From Kocuria turfanensis (lineage in GTDB: Bacteria; Actinomycetota; Actinomycetes; Actinomycetales; Micrococcaceae), in NCBI RefSeq assembly GCF_001580365.1, contig NZ_CP014480.1, positions 2,357,008-2,421,007 of the forward strand: 64,000 bases of DNA. Reading direction: 5' to 3'. Below, in pieces: positions 30,386 through 38,952 of the stretch. Every line of letters begins with the position of its first letter. Within the stretch, counting starts at the first letter, position 1. The translations under genes were made by a program, and so were the position numbers. The notes beneath the pieces were generated by a model. It ran no database searches and was not told the origin of the DNA. It worked only from the letters and a program-made list of their open reading frames with translations.

Positions 30386-31795
30386 TCAGCCGTAGATGGT
30401 GCCGTCCTCGTCGGAGTCCTTGGAGATCTTCTGGGCCAGGAACAGCCCTTCGAGGGCCAGCTCGATGGCGCTGGCGCGCTGCCCGGCGCTGGTGGCCCCG
30501 AGCCGGGCCGCGATCTGCTCGTAGACCGCGCCGTCGCCGTCGGACTCCGGCAGCTGGGGCAGGCCGGCGAGGAAGTCCCGGGCCGAGACGTCGTCGCCGG
30601 TGGAGACCGTGGTGCGGCCGTCGAAGGCCTCCACGACCGGGCCGAGGTCCAGGCCTCGGAAGCGGCCCCGGACGGTCTCGGCGGTCGCCCGGCGCAGCAG
30701 GTGGTCGAGGATCGCGCGCTCGCGGCCCTCCTCACCGGACTCGAACTCGATCTTGCCGCCCAGGACGTCGGTGGCCGTCTCGACGTCGACCATGCGGGCG
30801 ACGGCGTCGTCCTCGCGGCGCACCGTGGCCCGCCGCAGGGCCGCCGCCGCGACCGTCTCCGCGCCCGCGATGGCGAACCGGGCCGAGACCCCCGAGCGCT
30901 GGTCGACGGCGGAGGAGTCCCGCAGCAGACGGGTGAAGCGGGCCAGGATCTCGAGGATCGTCTCGGGGACCTCCGCGACCAGCTCCGCCTCCTGCCGGAT
31001 GACGGCGATCTCGTCCGCCAGCTCGAGCGGGTAGTGGGTGCGGATCTCGGCGCCGAACCGGTCCTTGAGCGGGGTGATGATCCGGCCCCGGTTCGTGTAG
31101 TCCTCGGGGTTGGCCGTGGCCACCACCAGCACGTCCAGCGGCAGCCGCAGGACGTACCCGCGGATCTGGATGTCGCGCTCCTCCATCACGTTGAGCATGG
31201 CCACCTGGATGCGCTCGGCCAGGTCGGGCAGCTCGTTGATCGCCACGATGCCGCGGTGGGCGCGCGGCACGAGCCCGTAGTGGATGGTCTCCGGGTCCCC
31301 GAGCCGGCGTCCCTCGGCCACGCGCATCGGGTCGACGTCACCGATCAGGTCGGCCACGGAGGTGTCCGGGGTCGCGAGCTTCTCCACGTAGCGCTCCGAG
31401 CGGTGCCGCCACACGACGGGCAGCTCGTCGCCCTCGAGCAGCACGCGCCGCCGGGACTCCTCCGTTAGGGGCTCCTCCGGGTGCTCGTTGAGCTCCGAGC
31501 CCTCGATGGCGGGCGACCACTCGTCGAGCAGACCGGCGAGCGTGCGCAGCAGCCGCGTCTTGCCCTGGCCGCGCTCGCCGAGCAGCACGACGTCGTGGCC
31601 GGCCAGCAGCGCCCGCTCCAGCTGGGGCAGGACCGTGCGCCCGAGCCCGTGCAGTCCCGGCCAGGGATCACCGCCCTCCGCCAGCGTCCTCAGCAGGTTC
31701 TCGCGGATCTCCTGGCGTAGCGGACGGGGGGCGTGCCCGGCCGCGCGCAGCTCGCCGAGCGTCCGGATGTCGGGTCGATCTGAACGATCACTCAC
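30386..31795 (-). CDS. MoxR/ChlI-type AAA+ ATPase
   Basis: 469 residues. Walker A is GERGQGKT (73-80), Walker B lies in GIVAINELPDL, and DVLVVATANPEDYTNRGRII is the sensor-1 region typical of magnesium-chelatase-like ATPases. It is probably the motor for the vWA protein encoded next. GTG start without a ribosome binding site; TAATGT (31807-31802, minus strand) ends 6 nt upstream, which suggests a leaderless mRNA. Divergent from the phosphatase gene at 31888. Confidence 0.88.
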   Translation of the reverse strand: MSDRSDRPDIRTLGELRAAGHAPRPLRQEIRENLLRTLAEGGDPWPGLHGLGRTVLPQLERALLAGHDVVLLGERGQGKTRLLRTLAGLLDEWSPAIEGSELNEHPEEPLTEESRRRVLLEGDELPVVWRHRSERYVEKLATPDTSVADLIGDVDPMRVAEGRRLGDPETIHYGLVPRAHRGIVAINELPDLAERIQVAMLNVMEERDIQIRGYVLRLPLDVLVVATANPEDYTNRGRIITPLKDRFGAEIRTHYPLELADEIAVIRQEAELVAEVPETILEILARFTRLLRDSSAVDQRSGVSARFAIAGAETVAAAALRRATVRREDDAVARMVDVETATDVLGGKIEFESGEEGRERAILDHLLRRATAETVRGRFRGLDLGPVVEAFDGRTTVSTGDDVSARDFLAGLPQLPESDGDGAVYEQIAARLGATSAGQRASAIELALEGLFLAQKISKDSDEDGTIYG

Positions 31796-31801
31796 AGCGC
31801 C

Positions 31802-31807
31802 ACATTA
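31802..31807 (-). promoter_or_regulatory. Candidate -10 element for the MoxR-vWA operon
   Basis: TAATGT on the minus strand with 6 nt to the GTG start at 31795. TTCGGC lies 17 bp upstream at the -35 position, a weak match. Confidence 0.4.
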
Positions 31808-31887
31808 ACCCCGGCGTCAAGAGGGCCGAAGTCCTCGGGGGGCAGATCCTCTGGTCAGCGCCGCCCTGATCGGTACGCTGGTACATC

Positions 31888-32532
31888 ATGGCAACGCGGA
31901 AGAGGCCCCGGAGCACGCTCGTCCTGCTCGTGCGCCACGGCGAGACGCCCACCACCGGCAAGGTCCTGCCGGGGCGGGCGCCCGGTCTGCACCTGTCCGA
32001 CCACGGCCGCGCCCAGGCCGAGCAGGTCGCCGAGCGGCTCGCGGGGGTGCCCGTCGACGCGGTGCTCACGTCCCCCCTCGAGCGCACCCGGGAGACGGCG
32101 GAGCCCACCGAGGCGCGGACCGGGCGGACGGCCGTCGTGGACCCCGGGCTGCTCGAGTGCGACTTCGGGGAGTGGACCGGGGCGGAGCTCTCCCGGCTGT
32201 CCCGGCTCACGGCCTGGTCGACCGTCCAGCGCGCGCCGTCGACCTTCCGCTTCCCCGGCGGGGAGAGCTTCCCCGAGATGCAGGCCCGGATGGTGGGCGC
32301 CGTCGACCGGGCCCGCGCCGAGCACGAGGGCGGGGTCGTGGTCTGCTTCTCCCACGCCGACCCGATCAAGGCGGCCCTCGCGCACGCCCTCGGGACGCAC
32401 CTGGACCTCTTCCAGCGGATCGTGGTCAGCCCGTGCTCGGTCTCGGCGATCTCCTACGCGCCGGGACAGGCGCCGGCCGTGCTCACGCTCAACTCGACCC
32501 ACGAGCCGCTGAGCGGGCTGAGGGTCTCGTGA
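31888..32532 (+). CDS. Histidine phosphatase (phosphoglycerate-mutase superfamily)
   Basis: 214 residues. The catalytic motif is LVRHGET with His17, followed by Arg66 (LERTRET), Glu90 and the second histidine His156 (FSHADP), so the active site is complete. It fits the actinobacterial MSMEG_4193-type subgroup, which is commonly encoded next to SCO1664-family proteins, as here. Substrate unknown. A TACGCT hexamer 8 nt before the ATG suggests a leaderless start. Confidence 0.88.
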   Translation: MATRKRPRSTLVLLVRHGETPTTGKVLPGRAPGLHLSDHGRAQAEQVAERLAGVPVDAVLTSPLERTRETAEPTEARTGRTAVVDPGLLECDFGEWTGAELSRLSRLTAWSTVQRAPSTFRFPGGESFPEMQARMVGAVDRARAEHEGGVVVCFSHADPIKAALAHALGTHLDLFQRIVVSPCSVSAISYAPGQAPAVLTLNSTHEPLSGLRVS

Positions 32533-32542
32533 GCAGGTCCCG

Positions 32543-33238
32543 GTGAGCGAGCTCGCTCTCCTCGCGGAGGGGCGGATGGAGCTGCTCGGGGTGATCCGGG
32601 GCAGCAGCAACTCCGCGCTGCTCGTGCAGGTCTGCCTGGAGGGCCGCTCCGCCTGGGCCGTCTACAAGCCCCGGCAGGGGGAGCGGCCGCTGGTCGACTT
32701 CGCCCCGGGGCTGCACAAGCGGGAGCGCGCCGCGTACCTGCTCAGCGAGATCCTGGGCTGGGGGATCGTCCCGCCCACCGTGGTGCGCGAGGACGGGCCG
32801 TTCGGGGTCGGGTCCCTGCAGCTGTTCGTGGAGCACGATCCGCTGGCGCACTACTTCACCCTCTACGACGGCGTCCCCGGCAGCCACGAGGCGCTGCGCC
32901 GGATCGCGCTCTTCGACGTCGTGGCGAACAACGCCGACCGCAAGGGCGGTCACGTGCTGCGCGGGACCGACGGCCGGGTGTGGGGGATCGACCACGGCCT
33001 GTGCTTCGCGGCCGGCTACAAGCTGCGGACGGTCGTCTGGGACTTCGGCGGCGACCCGGTTCCCGAGGACCTGCTGGCGGCCCTCGCACCGCTGGCGGAG
33101 TCCGTCCCCGACGAGCTGGCCGACCTGCTCACCGCCCCGGAGGCCTCCGCGCTCCGGCAGCGGGTGTGCCGGCTGCTGGAGCGCCCGGTCCTGCCGGTCG
33201 ACGTCACGGGGCGCCGGGTCCCCTGGCCCCTGCTCTAG
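32543..33238 (+). CDS. SCO1664-family protein (PI3/4-kinase-like fold)
   Basis: 231 residues. It has a lipid/protein-kinase-like core: GSSNSALLVQV and WAVYKPRQGERPL form the nucleotide-binding half with Lys42, FDVVANNADRKGGH (124-137) resembles the catalytic loop, and IDHGLCF (149-155) supplies the metal-binding Asp150. The family (recalled as TIGR03843) is widespread in actinobacteria and of unknown role. It begins 10 bp after the phosphatase gene; the two probably work together, for instance as an opposing kinase and phosphatase, which is inference. Confidence 0.82.
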   Translation: MSELALLAEGRMELLGVIRGSSNSALLVQVCLEGRSAWAVYKPRQGERPLVDFAPGLHKRERAAYLLSEILGWGIVPPTVVREDGPFGVGSLQLFVEHDPLAHYFTLYDGVPGSHEALRRIALFDVVANNADRKGGHVLRGTDGRVWGIDHGLCFAAGYKLRTVVWDFGGDPVPEDLLAALAPLAESVPDELADLLTAPEASALRQRVCRLLERPVLPVDVTGRRVPWPLL

Positions 33239-33354
33239 GCCCCGGACCCCGCGGGAGCCCCTGGCCGTTGCTGCCGGGGTCCCGGTCCGTGCCGGAACCC
33301 CTGGCCCGTGCTGCGGAGCCGCCGGGCCGCTGCGGTGCGGGCGGCCCGGGACAC

Positions 33355-34311
33355 CTAGCGGCGCAGCGTCTCGGCCGGGCTCTCGCCGTAGGCCTGCCGG
33401 TGGCGGCGGGCGAAGTCCCCGGAGTGCACCATCCCCCAGCGCAGGGCGATGGCCCGGACCGTGTCGCCGGCCTCGGGATCCGCCTGCAGGAGGTCCTCGT
33501 GGGCGGCTGCGAGCCGCAGCTCGCGGAGACAGCCCCCCGGCGTCGTCCCGGCGTGCGAGCGGAAGGAGCGGGTGAGCTCCACCGTGCTCAGGCCCGTGTG
33601 GCGGGCGACGTCCTCCACGGTGATCGGCGAGGACAGCTGCGCACGCATGTACTCGACGGCGCGCCGGTAGGCCGACTGCCGGTCGGTGGTCGAAGCGCGA
33701 CGGGTGCGCGGGTCGCCGAGGAGGGCGAACGTCTCCAGGGTCGCCACCGACATCCTCCGGAGCAGATCGGCACGCAACAGGGGGACGGCGGCGACGGCGG
33801 GGTCGGTCAGGGCCTGCTCCACGAACGCGTGGGTGCTCCGCCAGTACCGCGCGCGCGCCGAGGAGACCGGGTGCGGGCCGTCGAAGGCCACCTCCAGCGA
33901 CTCGTCGCCGTGGACGTCCCGCGCCGTCCGCCGCAGGGTCTCCGGGCCGAGGTTCACCGAGGCGATCGACAGCCGGTCCACCTCGCCGTAGTACTCCTGA
34001 CCCGGCTGGAGCAGGAACAGGCCCGGTCCGCCACCGGCCCGCCCGTCGATCCGCCAGTGGACTCCTCCGGCGCGCGGCAGCATGACCGAGAAGGCCCCGT
34101 CGACGACCATGTGCCCGGCGACGTTGCCGCGGAAGGTGAGCTGCCCCAGGTTGAGGTCGGAGTCGCCGTCCACGTCCTGGCTGTACAGGAAGGACCTCCT
34201 GTCCTGGACCGTGCCCATCCGCGCGCGGGTGTAGACCTGCTGGAGGGCCTCGTTGGCCACGTCGGGATCGGTGGTCGCAAGGTGCAGGCTCACCGGTGTG
34301 GCGCGTGTCAT
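33355..34311 (-). CDS. AraC-family regulator 1
   Basis: 318 residues. The C-terminal ~100 residues hold the double helix-turn-helix: ITVEDVARHTGLSTVELTRS and the second unit ending RWGMVHSGDFARRHRQAYGE. The N-terminal ~200 residues form a ligand domain related to the other two AraC genes upstream. Third gene of a leftward tandem array. The recognition helix RWGMVHSGDF differs most from the other two copies, so it may read a different site. Inducer unknown. Confidence 0.85.
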   Translation of the reverse strand: MTRATPVSLHLATTDPDVANEALQQVYTRARMGTVQDRRSFLYSQDVDGDSDLNLGQLTFRGNVAGHMVVDGAFSVMLPRAGGVHWRIDGRAGGGPGLFLLQPGQEYYGEVDRLSIASVNLGPETLRRTARDVHGDESLEVAFDGPHPVSSARARYWRSTHAFVEQALTDPAVAAVPLLRADLLRRMSVATLETFALLGDPRTRRASTTDRQSAYRRAVEYMRAQLSSPITVEDVARHTGLSTVELTRSFRSHAGTTPGGCLRELRLAAAHEDLLQADPEAGDTVRAIALRWGMVHSGDFARRHRQAYGESPAETLRR

Positions 34312-34330
34312 CCTCTGGTCCTCTCGTGGG

Positions 34331-35290
34331 TCAGGTGCGCAGCGTGACGGCCGGGGCCCGCCCGTACCGGTCCCGGTAGGCGGCGGCGAAGCGCCCGCGG
34401 TGGGTGAAGCCCCACCGCGCGGCGACGGCCTCCACGGTCACCCCGGTGCTGGGGTCGGCGGCGACCAGGTCCCGGTGGGCGGCGTCCAGGCGGGCGGCGC
34501 GCAGATGGGCGGTCGGGGTGGTGTCCAGTTCGCGCCGGAAGGCGGCCTGGAGCCCGCGCACGCTCATCCCGGCGGCCGCGGCGATCTCGGCGAGGCCGAT
34601 GTCCTCGGTCACGTGCTCGTCGATGTAGGCCACCGCGCGCCGGAGCCCGGCCGGAGCCGCGCGGGGCTGTCCGGGCAGGGCCTGGCTCCGGTCGAGGAAC
34701 GAGCCGGGGAAGGTGTGCAGCAGCGCGGTGGTGAGGGAGCGGGTGAGCTCGGCCCGCAGGAGCGGGCTGGCCAGCGCCTCGTCGTCGGCCAGCAGGTTCC
34801 GGCCGAGGTGGGTGACGGTGCCCAGCCAGTACCGGGACATGGCCGCGGAGACCGGGCGGGACCCGGCGAAGGCGAGCCGGAAGGTCTCGTCCCCGAGCAG
34901 TCCCCGCGCGTGGGCCTCCGCCGCCGCCGGGTCCACGGCCACCGTCATGGCCTCGATGTCCTCCCACCAGCTGGTGTACGTGCGCTGGGGGAAGAGGAAG
35001 GGCCCGGTCCGCGGAAACCGGTCGCCGGCGCTGATGGCGCTCACGGCGCCCTGCGTCACGTGGCACACCCGCAGCAAGCCGGCGCCGTCCGTGCGCCCGG
35101 TCGTGGAGGAGCCCATGAGCCGGACCCGCTCGTAGCTCACCGGGCCCACCGCGGTCGCGGACAGGTCCATGCAGAACCGGCTCTCCCGGTCCATGTGCAC
35201 GTCGCGGATGGCGAAGACCTCGTCGAGCACGGCGACGCCCTCGGCCGGGTCCCGGGTGGTGAACACGGAACGCCGCACCTGGCAGTTCAT
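34331..35290 (-). CDS. AraC-family regulator 2
   Basis: 319 residues. N-terminal ligand domain followed by the AraC DNA-binding domain: IGLAEIAAAAGMSVRGLQAAFRR lies in the first helix-turn-helix and AARWGFTHRGRFAAAYRDRYG in the second. It is close to regulator 3 (35358-36410) along its length and more distant from regulator 1. The N-terminus resembles the AraC_binding_2 type linked to control of oxygenase or dehalogenase genes in other bacteria. Confidence 0.85.
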   Translation of the reverse strand: MNCQVRRSVFTTRDPAEGVAVLDEVFAIRDVHMDRESRFCMDLSATAVGPVSYERVRLMGSSTTGRTDGAGLLRVCHVTQGAVSAISAGDRFPRTGPFLFPQRTYTSWWEDIEAMTVAVDPAAAEAHARGLLGDETFRLAFAGSRPVSAAMSRYWLGTVTHLGRNLLADDEALASPLLRAELTRSLTTALLHTFPGSFLDRSQALPGQPRAAPAGLRRAVAYIDEHVTEDIGLAEIAAAAGMSVRGLQAAFRRELDTTPTAHLRAARLDAAHRDLVAADPSTGVTVEAVAARWGFTHRGRFAAAYRDRYGRAPAVTLRT

Positions 35291-35357
35291 GCCTGAAACG
35301 CTACGCCTCGGCGCGCCCGGCGTCGACCGTTCCGCGCGCGGGAAACCCGGCCCGCCC

Positions 35358-36410
35358 TCAGCCGCGCAGGGTCGTGGCGGGGTTCTCGCCGAACCGCTCC
35401 CGGTAGGCGGCGGCGAAGCGTCCGGGGTGGCTGAAGCCCCAGCGAGCGGCGATCTCCGCCACGGTGGCGCCGGCCCCGGGGTCCGTGGTCAGCAGCTCGG
35501 CGCGCACCGCCTCGAGGCGCAGCGTGCGCAGGTGGGCGAGGGGAGTGGTGGACAGCTCCCGGCGGAAGGCCGCCTGCAGTCCCCGCGGGCTCATCCGGGC
35601 CGCCCGGGCGATCTCGCCCAGTCCGATGTCCTCCGCGGCGTGCTCCTCCATGAAGGACACCGCCCGGCGCACCCCGGCGGGCGCCGCACGCTCCGGCTCG
35701 GGCACCGCCGAGCGCTCGAGGAAGCTGTTCGGGAACGCGTGCAGCACCGCGGTGGCCAGGGCCCGGAACGTCTCGGCGCGCACGAGCGGACTGGCCATGG
35801 CCTGCTCGTTGCCCAGCTGGTGCTGCCCCAGGGCGGCCACGGACCCGGCCAGGTACCTGGCCATGGCGGGGCTGACCGGTTCGGCGGCCGTGAAGCGCAG
35901 GCGGAAGTCCTCGGCGTCCAGCAGACCGGCCGCGTGCGCCTCCACGGCGGCCAGGTCCAGGGAGAGGGTCAGCAGGTCCAGTTCGTCCCACCGGCAGGTG
36001 TAGGAGCGCACCGGGAAGAGGAACGGGCTGAGGCCGGCTGCGGTGGACGTGGCGTCCGTGAAGGCGAGCCGGCCGCCCAGCACCCGTGCGACGCGCAGGG
36101 TGCCCGGGGCGTCGATCAGGGCGGCGGCGGGCGCGCCGCTGAGACGCACCCGCTCCAGGCTCAGCCGCTCCACCGCCCCCAGGGCCTGGTGCATGGAGAA
36201 CGGGGTGTCCGGGGACACCTGGACCCGGGCGGCGTAGACGCGCTCGAGGACCTCGACGCCCTCCGACGGGTCGTGGGAGACGAACCGGAGCTTGCGCACG
36301 GCCGGTCGCTGGTGCGCCGTCTCGTCCGCACGGCATGCGCGGTGGGACGTGTGCGCGGAGGGGACGTCCGACGGGATCGAGAACTGTGCGTCGGGGGCGA
36401 GACGATGCAT
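35358..36410 (-). CDS. AraC-family regulator 3
   Basis: 350 residues. The start at 36410 is chosen for its AAGGA ribosome binding site; the frame is open further upstream without coding character. Compared with regulator 2 it has about 30 extra N-terminal residues. DNA-binding region: IGLGEIARAARMSPRGLQAAF and IAARWGFSHPGRFAAAYRERF. Three related regulators in a row with no structural genes between them are unusual. Palindromes at 36505-36527 lie upstream and may be its own operator. Confidence 0.85.
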   Translation of the reverse strand: MHRLAPDAQFSIPSDVPSAHTSHRACRADETAHQRPAVRKLRFVSHDPSEGVEVLERVYAARVQVSPDTPFSMHQALGAVERLSLERVRLSGAPAAALIDAPGTLRVARVLGGRLAFTDATSTAAGLSPFLFPVRSYTCRWDELDLLTLSLDLAAVEAHAAGLLDAEDFRLRFTAAEPVSPAMARYLAGSVAALGQHQLGNEQAMASPLVRAETFRALATAVLHAFPNSFLERSAVPEPERAAPAGVRRAVSFMEEHAAEDIGLGEIARAARMSPRGLQAAFRRELSTTPLAHLRTLRLEAVRAELLTTDPGAGATVAEIAARWGFSHPGRFAAAYRERFGENPATTLRG

Positions 36411-36504
36411 GGGAAAGTCCTTCGGGTGCGGCGAACGCTCCGGCCGTCTGCTTGACCTGCCGGTGTGGAGCGACCCCGCGCTGCGCTCCGCAGTCCGGGT
36501 CCGG

Positions 36505-36527
36505 GTGCACCTGTGCACTGTTCAGTG
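36505..36527. promoter_or_regulatory. Overlapping palindromes upstream of AraC 3
   Basis: GTGCAC-CT-GTGCAC (36505-36518) overlaps CACTG-TT-CAGTG (36516-36527). They lie about 95 bp before the AraC 3 start and may be regulator sites. Confidence 0.4.
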
Positions 36528-36611
36528 TAGTCACCACGGGCCGCGCATCGCGGGACACGACTCCCGCACGAGGACTCCCGAACCCCTGGTCAGCAGAGGA
36601 TGCACGATCTA

Positions 36612-36624
36612 CTCTTGTCAAGAG
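36612..36624. promoter_or_regulatory. Palindrome CTCTTG-T-CAAGAG
   Basis: Perfect 6-bp arms around one base, 127 bp upstream of the GNAT gene at 36751. A dimeric regulator could bind here; none is identified. Confidence 0.35.
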
Positions 36625-36750
36625 ACATTGCGTTTTTCGAACTGCGGTGCGCTCAGCGGACCGTCATGAATCGACATCTCGCGGCCGGACCGCCCGGGCA
36701 GATCCGGGGCGGTGGTCCCGGGGCTCTGCACGACGAGTGAGGAGGGCGTC

Positions 36751-37230
36751 TTGACCGTCACACAGCCTGCCGGCGCGAACCGGGCGGCGCAGGTCGTCCT
36801 GCGCCCGGCCCGGGTCTCCGACATGTTCCTGCTCATGGATCTCGCCGACCAGGTGGGGTACTGCCTGAACCCCGAGTGGATCCGCACGCGACTCCGGGCC
36901 GAGCCCGCGACCGAGGCCCACGTGGTCGCCACGCTCCAGGACATCCCGGTCGGGGCCGCCCATGTCTACCTGTCCCCGCGGCAGGCGCCCGGGAGCGCGG
37001 TGCGGGCGAGTGTCACGGCACTGGCCGTGGACGAGGATCACCGGGCCGAGCGGATCGGGTCCCGTCTGCTGACCCGGTGCGAGGAACTGGCCCGGCAGAT
37101 GGGGGCGCACACCCTGGAGATCGTCATCCCCACCCGGCGCCACGAGGACCTGCACGAGTTCTGGCACCACCACGGTTATGCCCGCGACGGCTCCTCGCCC
37201 TTCGTCAAGGTGCTCGGCGCCCGACCGTGA
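36751..37230 (+). CDS. GNAT N-acetyltransferase
   Basis: 159 residues from a TTG start, chosen because GAGGAGG stands 6 nt before it; an in-frame GTG at 36712 would add 13 non-conserved residues. The acetyl-CoA-binding motif region is TALAVDEDHRAERIGSRLL, where the usual R/Q-x-x-G-x-G/A loop reads HRAERIGS, and the C-terminal signature is HEFWHHHGYARDG. Substrate unknown. Divergent from the AraC array. Confidence 0.75.
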   Translation: MTVTQPAGANRAAQVVLRPARVSDMFLLMDLADQVGYCLNPEWIRTRLRAEPATEAHVVATLQDIPVGAAHVYLSPRQAPGSAVRASVTALAVDEDHRAERIGSRLLTRCEELARQMGAHTLEIVIPTRRHEDLHEFWHHHGYARDGSSPFVKVLGARP

Positions 37231-37252
37231 GGGCGCCCCCGCGGCGGAGGAC

Positions 37253-38044
37253 TCAGCGGCGACCGATGCGGGTGAGCGCTGTGCCCACCGATCGGGTCCC
37301 GGCCGTCCCCCGCAGGGGCGCGGCAGCCCCCTCGAGGCCCGGTCCGAGCCCCAGGAGGGCGGCGCGGACCTCCGGGTCCGCGGCCGGGTGCGCCCGCGTC
37401 CTGCGGGCGGCGTAGCGGGTGCCGGGCCACTGCCACCGGGACACCGCGATCCGCGCCAGGCGCCGCGCGCCCGGGCCGGCGGCGAGCCGGGCCCGGGCCT
37501 CAGCGGTGAAGAACGCGAGGTGGCGCTCCTTGAGCCGCACCACGGCCCCGGCCGTGGCGGTCAGCCGAGGCTCGGCCGCCCCCAGCCGGCGGTAGGACTC
37601 GGTGAGCACTGCGGTGTCGAGCCGGCTGGTGAGCATCTGGGCGCCGGTGACATCGGCGCCCAGGAGGTTGCTGGAGACCGCGCCGAGCACCGGGCCGAGG
37701 CGCTCGTCCCGGGCGCGGCGCAGGCGCCCGAGGGCTGTGGCCCGGTCCTCCCCGGCCGCCCGGCCGTTGGCGGCCAGGACCGCTCCCAGGGTCTGGACGA
37801 GCCAGTGCTGCTCGTAGGCCCAGGTGGTGAGGAAGGCGGTCACCCTCGACTCCGCATGGGTGGGGGTCACCAGGAAGTCCCGCATGCGGTGCAGCAGGGC
37901 GCGCTCGGCGGCCTCCAGGCGGGTGAGCGCCTCCAGGGTGGCCGGGTCCAGGTCGCCCAGGGCGGGCAGGTCGAGGTCGGTGGGTCGCACCTGGAGCGGG
38001 TCGCGCATGTAGGCGCGCACGTCGAACCCGGTCGGCGCGCTCAC
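37253..38044 (-). CDS. Ferritin-like protein with lost diiron ligands (paralogue of the upstream gene)
   Basis: 263 residues, homologous along its length to the upstream gene (RDFLVTP against RDMLVSP, YRRLGAAE against YRRLAALE, HLAFFTAEARARL against HIAFYTTQARARL). Of the six carboxylate/histidine positions of the diiron site only two remain (Glu47, His175); the others are Gln79, Leu82, Thr144 and Lys172. It therefore cannot hold the usual two irons and may be a structural partner. Its GTG start overlaps the upstream stop codon by 4 nt, suggesting equal production. Catalysis alone is unlikely. Confidence 0.8.
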   Translation of the reverse strand: MSAPTGFDVRAYMRDPLQVRPTDLDLPALGDLDPATLEALTRLEAAERALLHRMRDFLVTPTHAESRVTAFLTTWAYEQHWLVQTLGAVLAANGRAAGEDRATALGRLRRARDERLGPVLGAVSSNLLGADVTGAQMLTSRLDTAVLTESYRRLGAAEPRLTATAGAVVRLKERHLAFFTAEARARLAAGPGARRLARIAVSRWQWPGTRYAARRTRAHPAADPEVRAALLGLGPGLEGAAAPLRGTAGTRSVGTALTRIGRR

Positions 38045-38835
38045 GCCGGCACGCCCCGGGCGTCCAGGGCGTCGGCGACCACGGTCAGCCCCTCCATCCC
38101 GGGCAGCTTCGCGATCTGCCGGTCGATGGCCTCGATCTCCTTGCGCCCCTCGGGGCCGGCGAAGAGATGGGTCATCACGTGGGTGACCTCGTCGTCGGGC
38201 GAGACACCGGAGCCGACCGGCTCCCACGCGGTGCGCAGCGCCAGGCGCGCCAACTTCTGCGCCTTCGGGTTGTCCTGCAGCCGGGCCCGGGCCTGGGTGG
38301 TGTAGAAGGCGATGTGCTTGGTCTCCTGCGCGGCGATGCGCCGCACCAGCGGGGCGAGCACGGGGTGGTCCTCCAGCGCGGCCAGTCGCCGGTAGCCGGC
38401 GGCGGCCGAGCGCTCGTTCACCGCGCCCCAGAGCATGTGCACGGCGACGAAGTCCGTGCCCACGATGTTGGACAGCAGCGACTGCTTCACCGGGCTGATC
38501 CGGTCCCGCCAGCCCAGCTTCACACGCTTGGCCTTGACCTCGTCGAAGGCCACGGTGATCCCGTGCAGGTCCAGGACGTGGGCGAGGGCCTCGCCGTGCC
38601 AGAACTCCTCGTGGTTCCAGATGGTCATGAAGGTGCTGACCTCGGGGTCCCGGCGGGACGGGCTGACGAGCATGTCCCGCAGGTAGCAGACGGTGTGGAA
38701 CTCGACGTCGCACATGTAGCGCAGGGTGCGCAGCGTCTCCGGGGGCAGCGGGTCCTCACGGAACGCATCGAGCCCGAGGTCCTCCCAGTGCAGGCTGGTG
38801 GACTCGTGGGCGAAGCGGTCGATGTCGAAGGCCAT
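38041..38835 (-). CDS. Ferritin-like diiron protein (acyl-ACP desaturase-like)
   Basis: 264 residues. The diiron ligands appear complete in the desaturase spacing: Glu45, Glu77-x-x-His80, Glu141, Glu171-x-x-His174. This arrangement is found in soluble acyl-ACP desaturases and related oxidases. No signal peptide. GGAAGGGAC precedes the ATG at 38835. It is followed by the ligand-deficient paralogue with a GTGA overlap, and is divergent from an alpha/beta hydrolase gene. The substrate is not evident; an oxidative step on an acyl or similar chain is inferred. Confidence 0.8.
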   Translation of the reverse strand: MAFDIDRFAHESTSLHWEDLGLDAFREDPLPPETLRTLRYMCDVEFHTVCYLRDMLVSPSRRDPEVSTFMTIWNHEEFWHGEALAHVLDLHGITVAFDEVKAKRVKLGWRDRISPVKQSLLSNIVGTDFVAVHMLWGAVNERSAAAGYRRLAALEDHPVLAPLVRRIAAQETKHIAFYTTQARARLQDNPKAQKLARLALRTAWEPVGSGVSPDDEVTHVMTHLFAGPEGRKEIEAIDRQIAKLPGMEGLTVVADALDARGVPA

Positions 38836-38952
38836 GACGTCCCTTCCTCTGGTCGTGGTGGCGGTCTCGTGGAAGTATTCGGAGCCGGCGGCGCAGCGGA
38901 TGGGTGGCCGGAACCCCGGCCCGCCGCACCCCACGAGACAGGAGACGCACTC

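Larger units (their letters stand above)
36411..36750. other. Divergent control region between AraC 3 and a GNAT gene
   Basis: 340 bp with no gene. It has overlapping palindromes at 36505-36527 and another at 36612-36624, and is less GC-rich than its surroundings near 36600-36650. Confidence 0.5.

Noticed and set aside
28345..31795. Magnesium or cobalt chelatase for cofactor synthesis
   Set aside because: The ATPase and vWA pair resembles ChlI/ChlD, but no large chelatase subunit or tetrapyrrole genes are near; a general MoxR/vWA label is safer.
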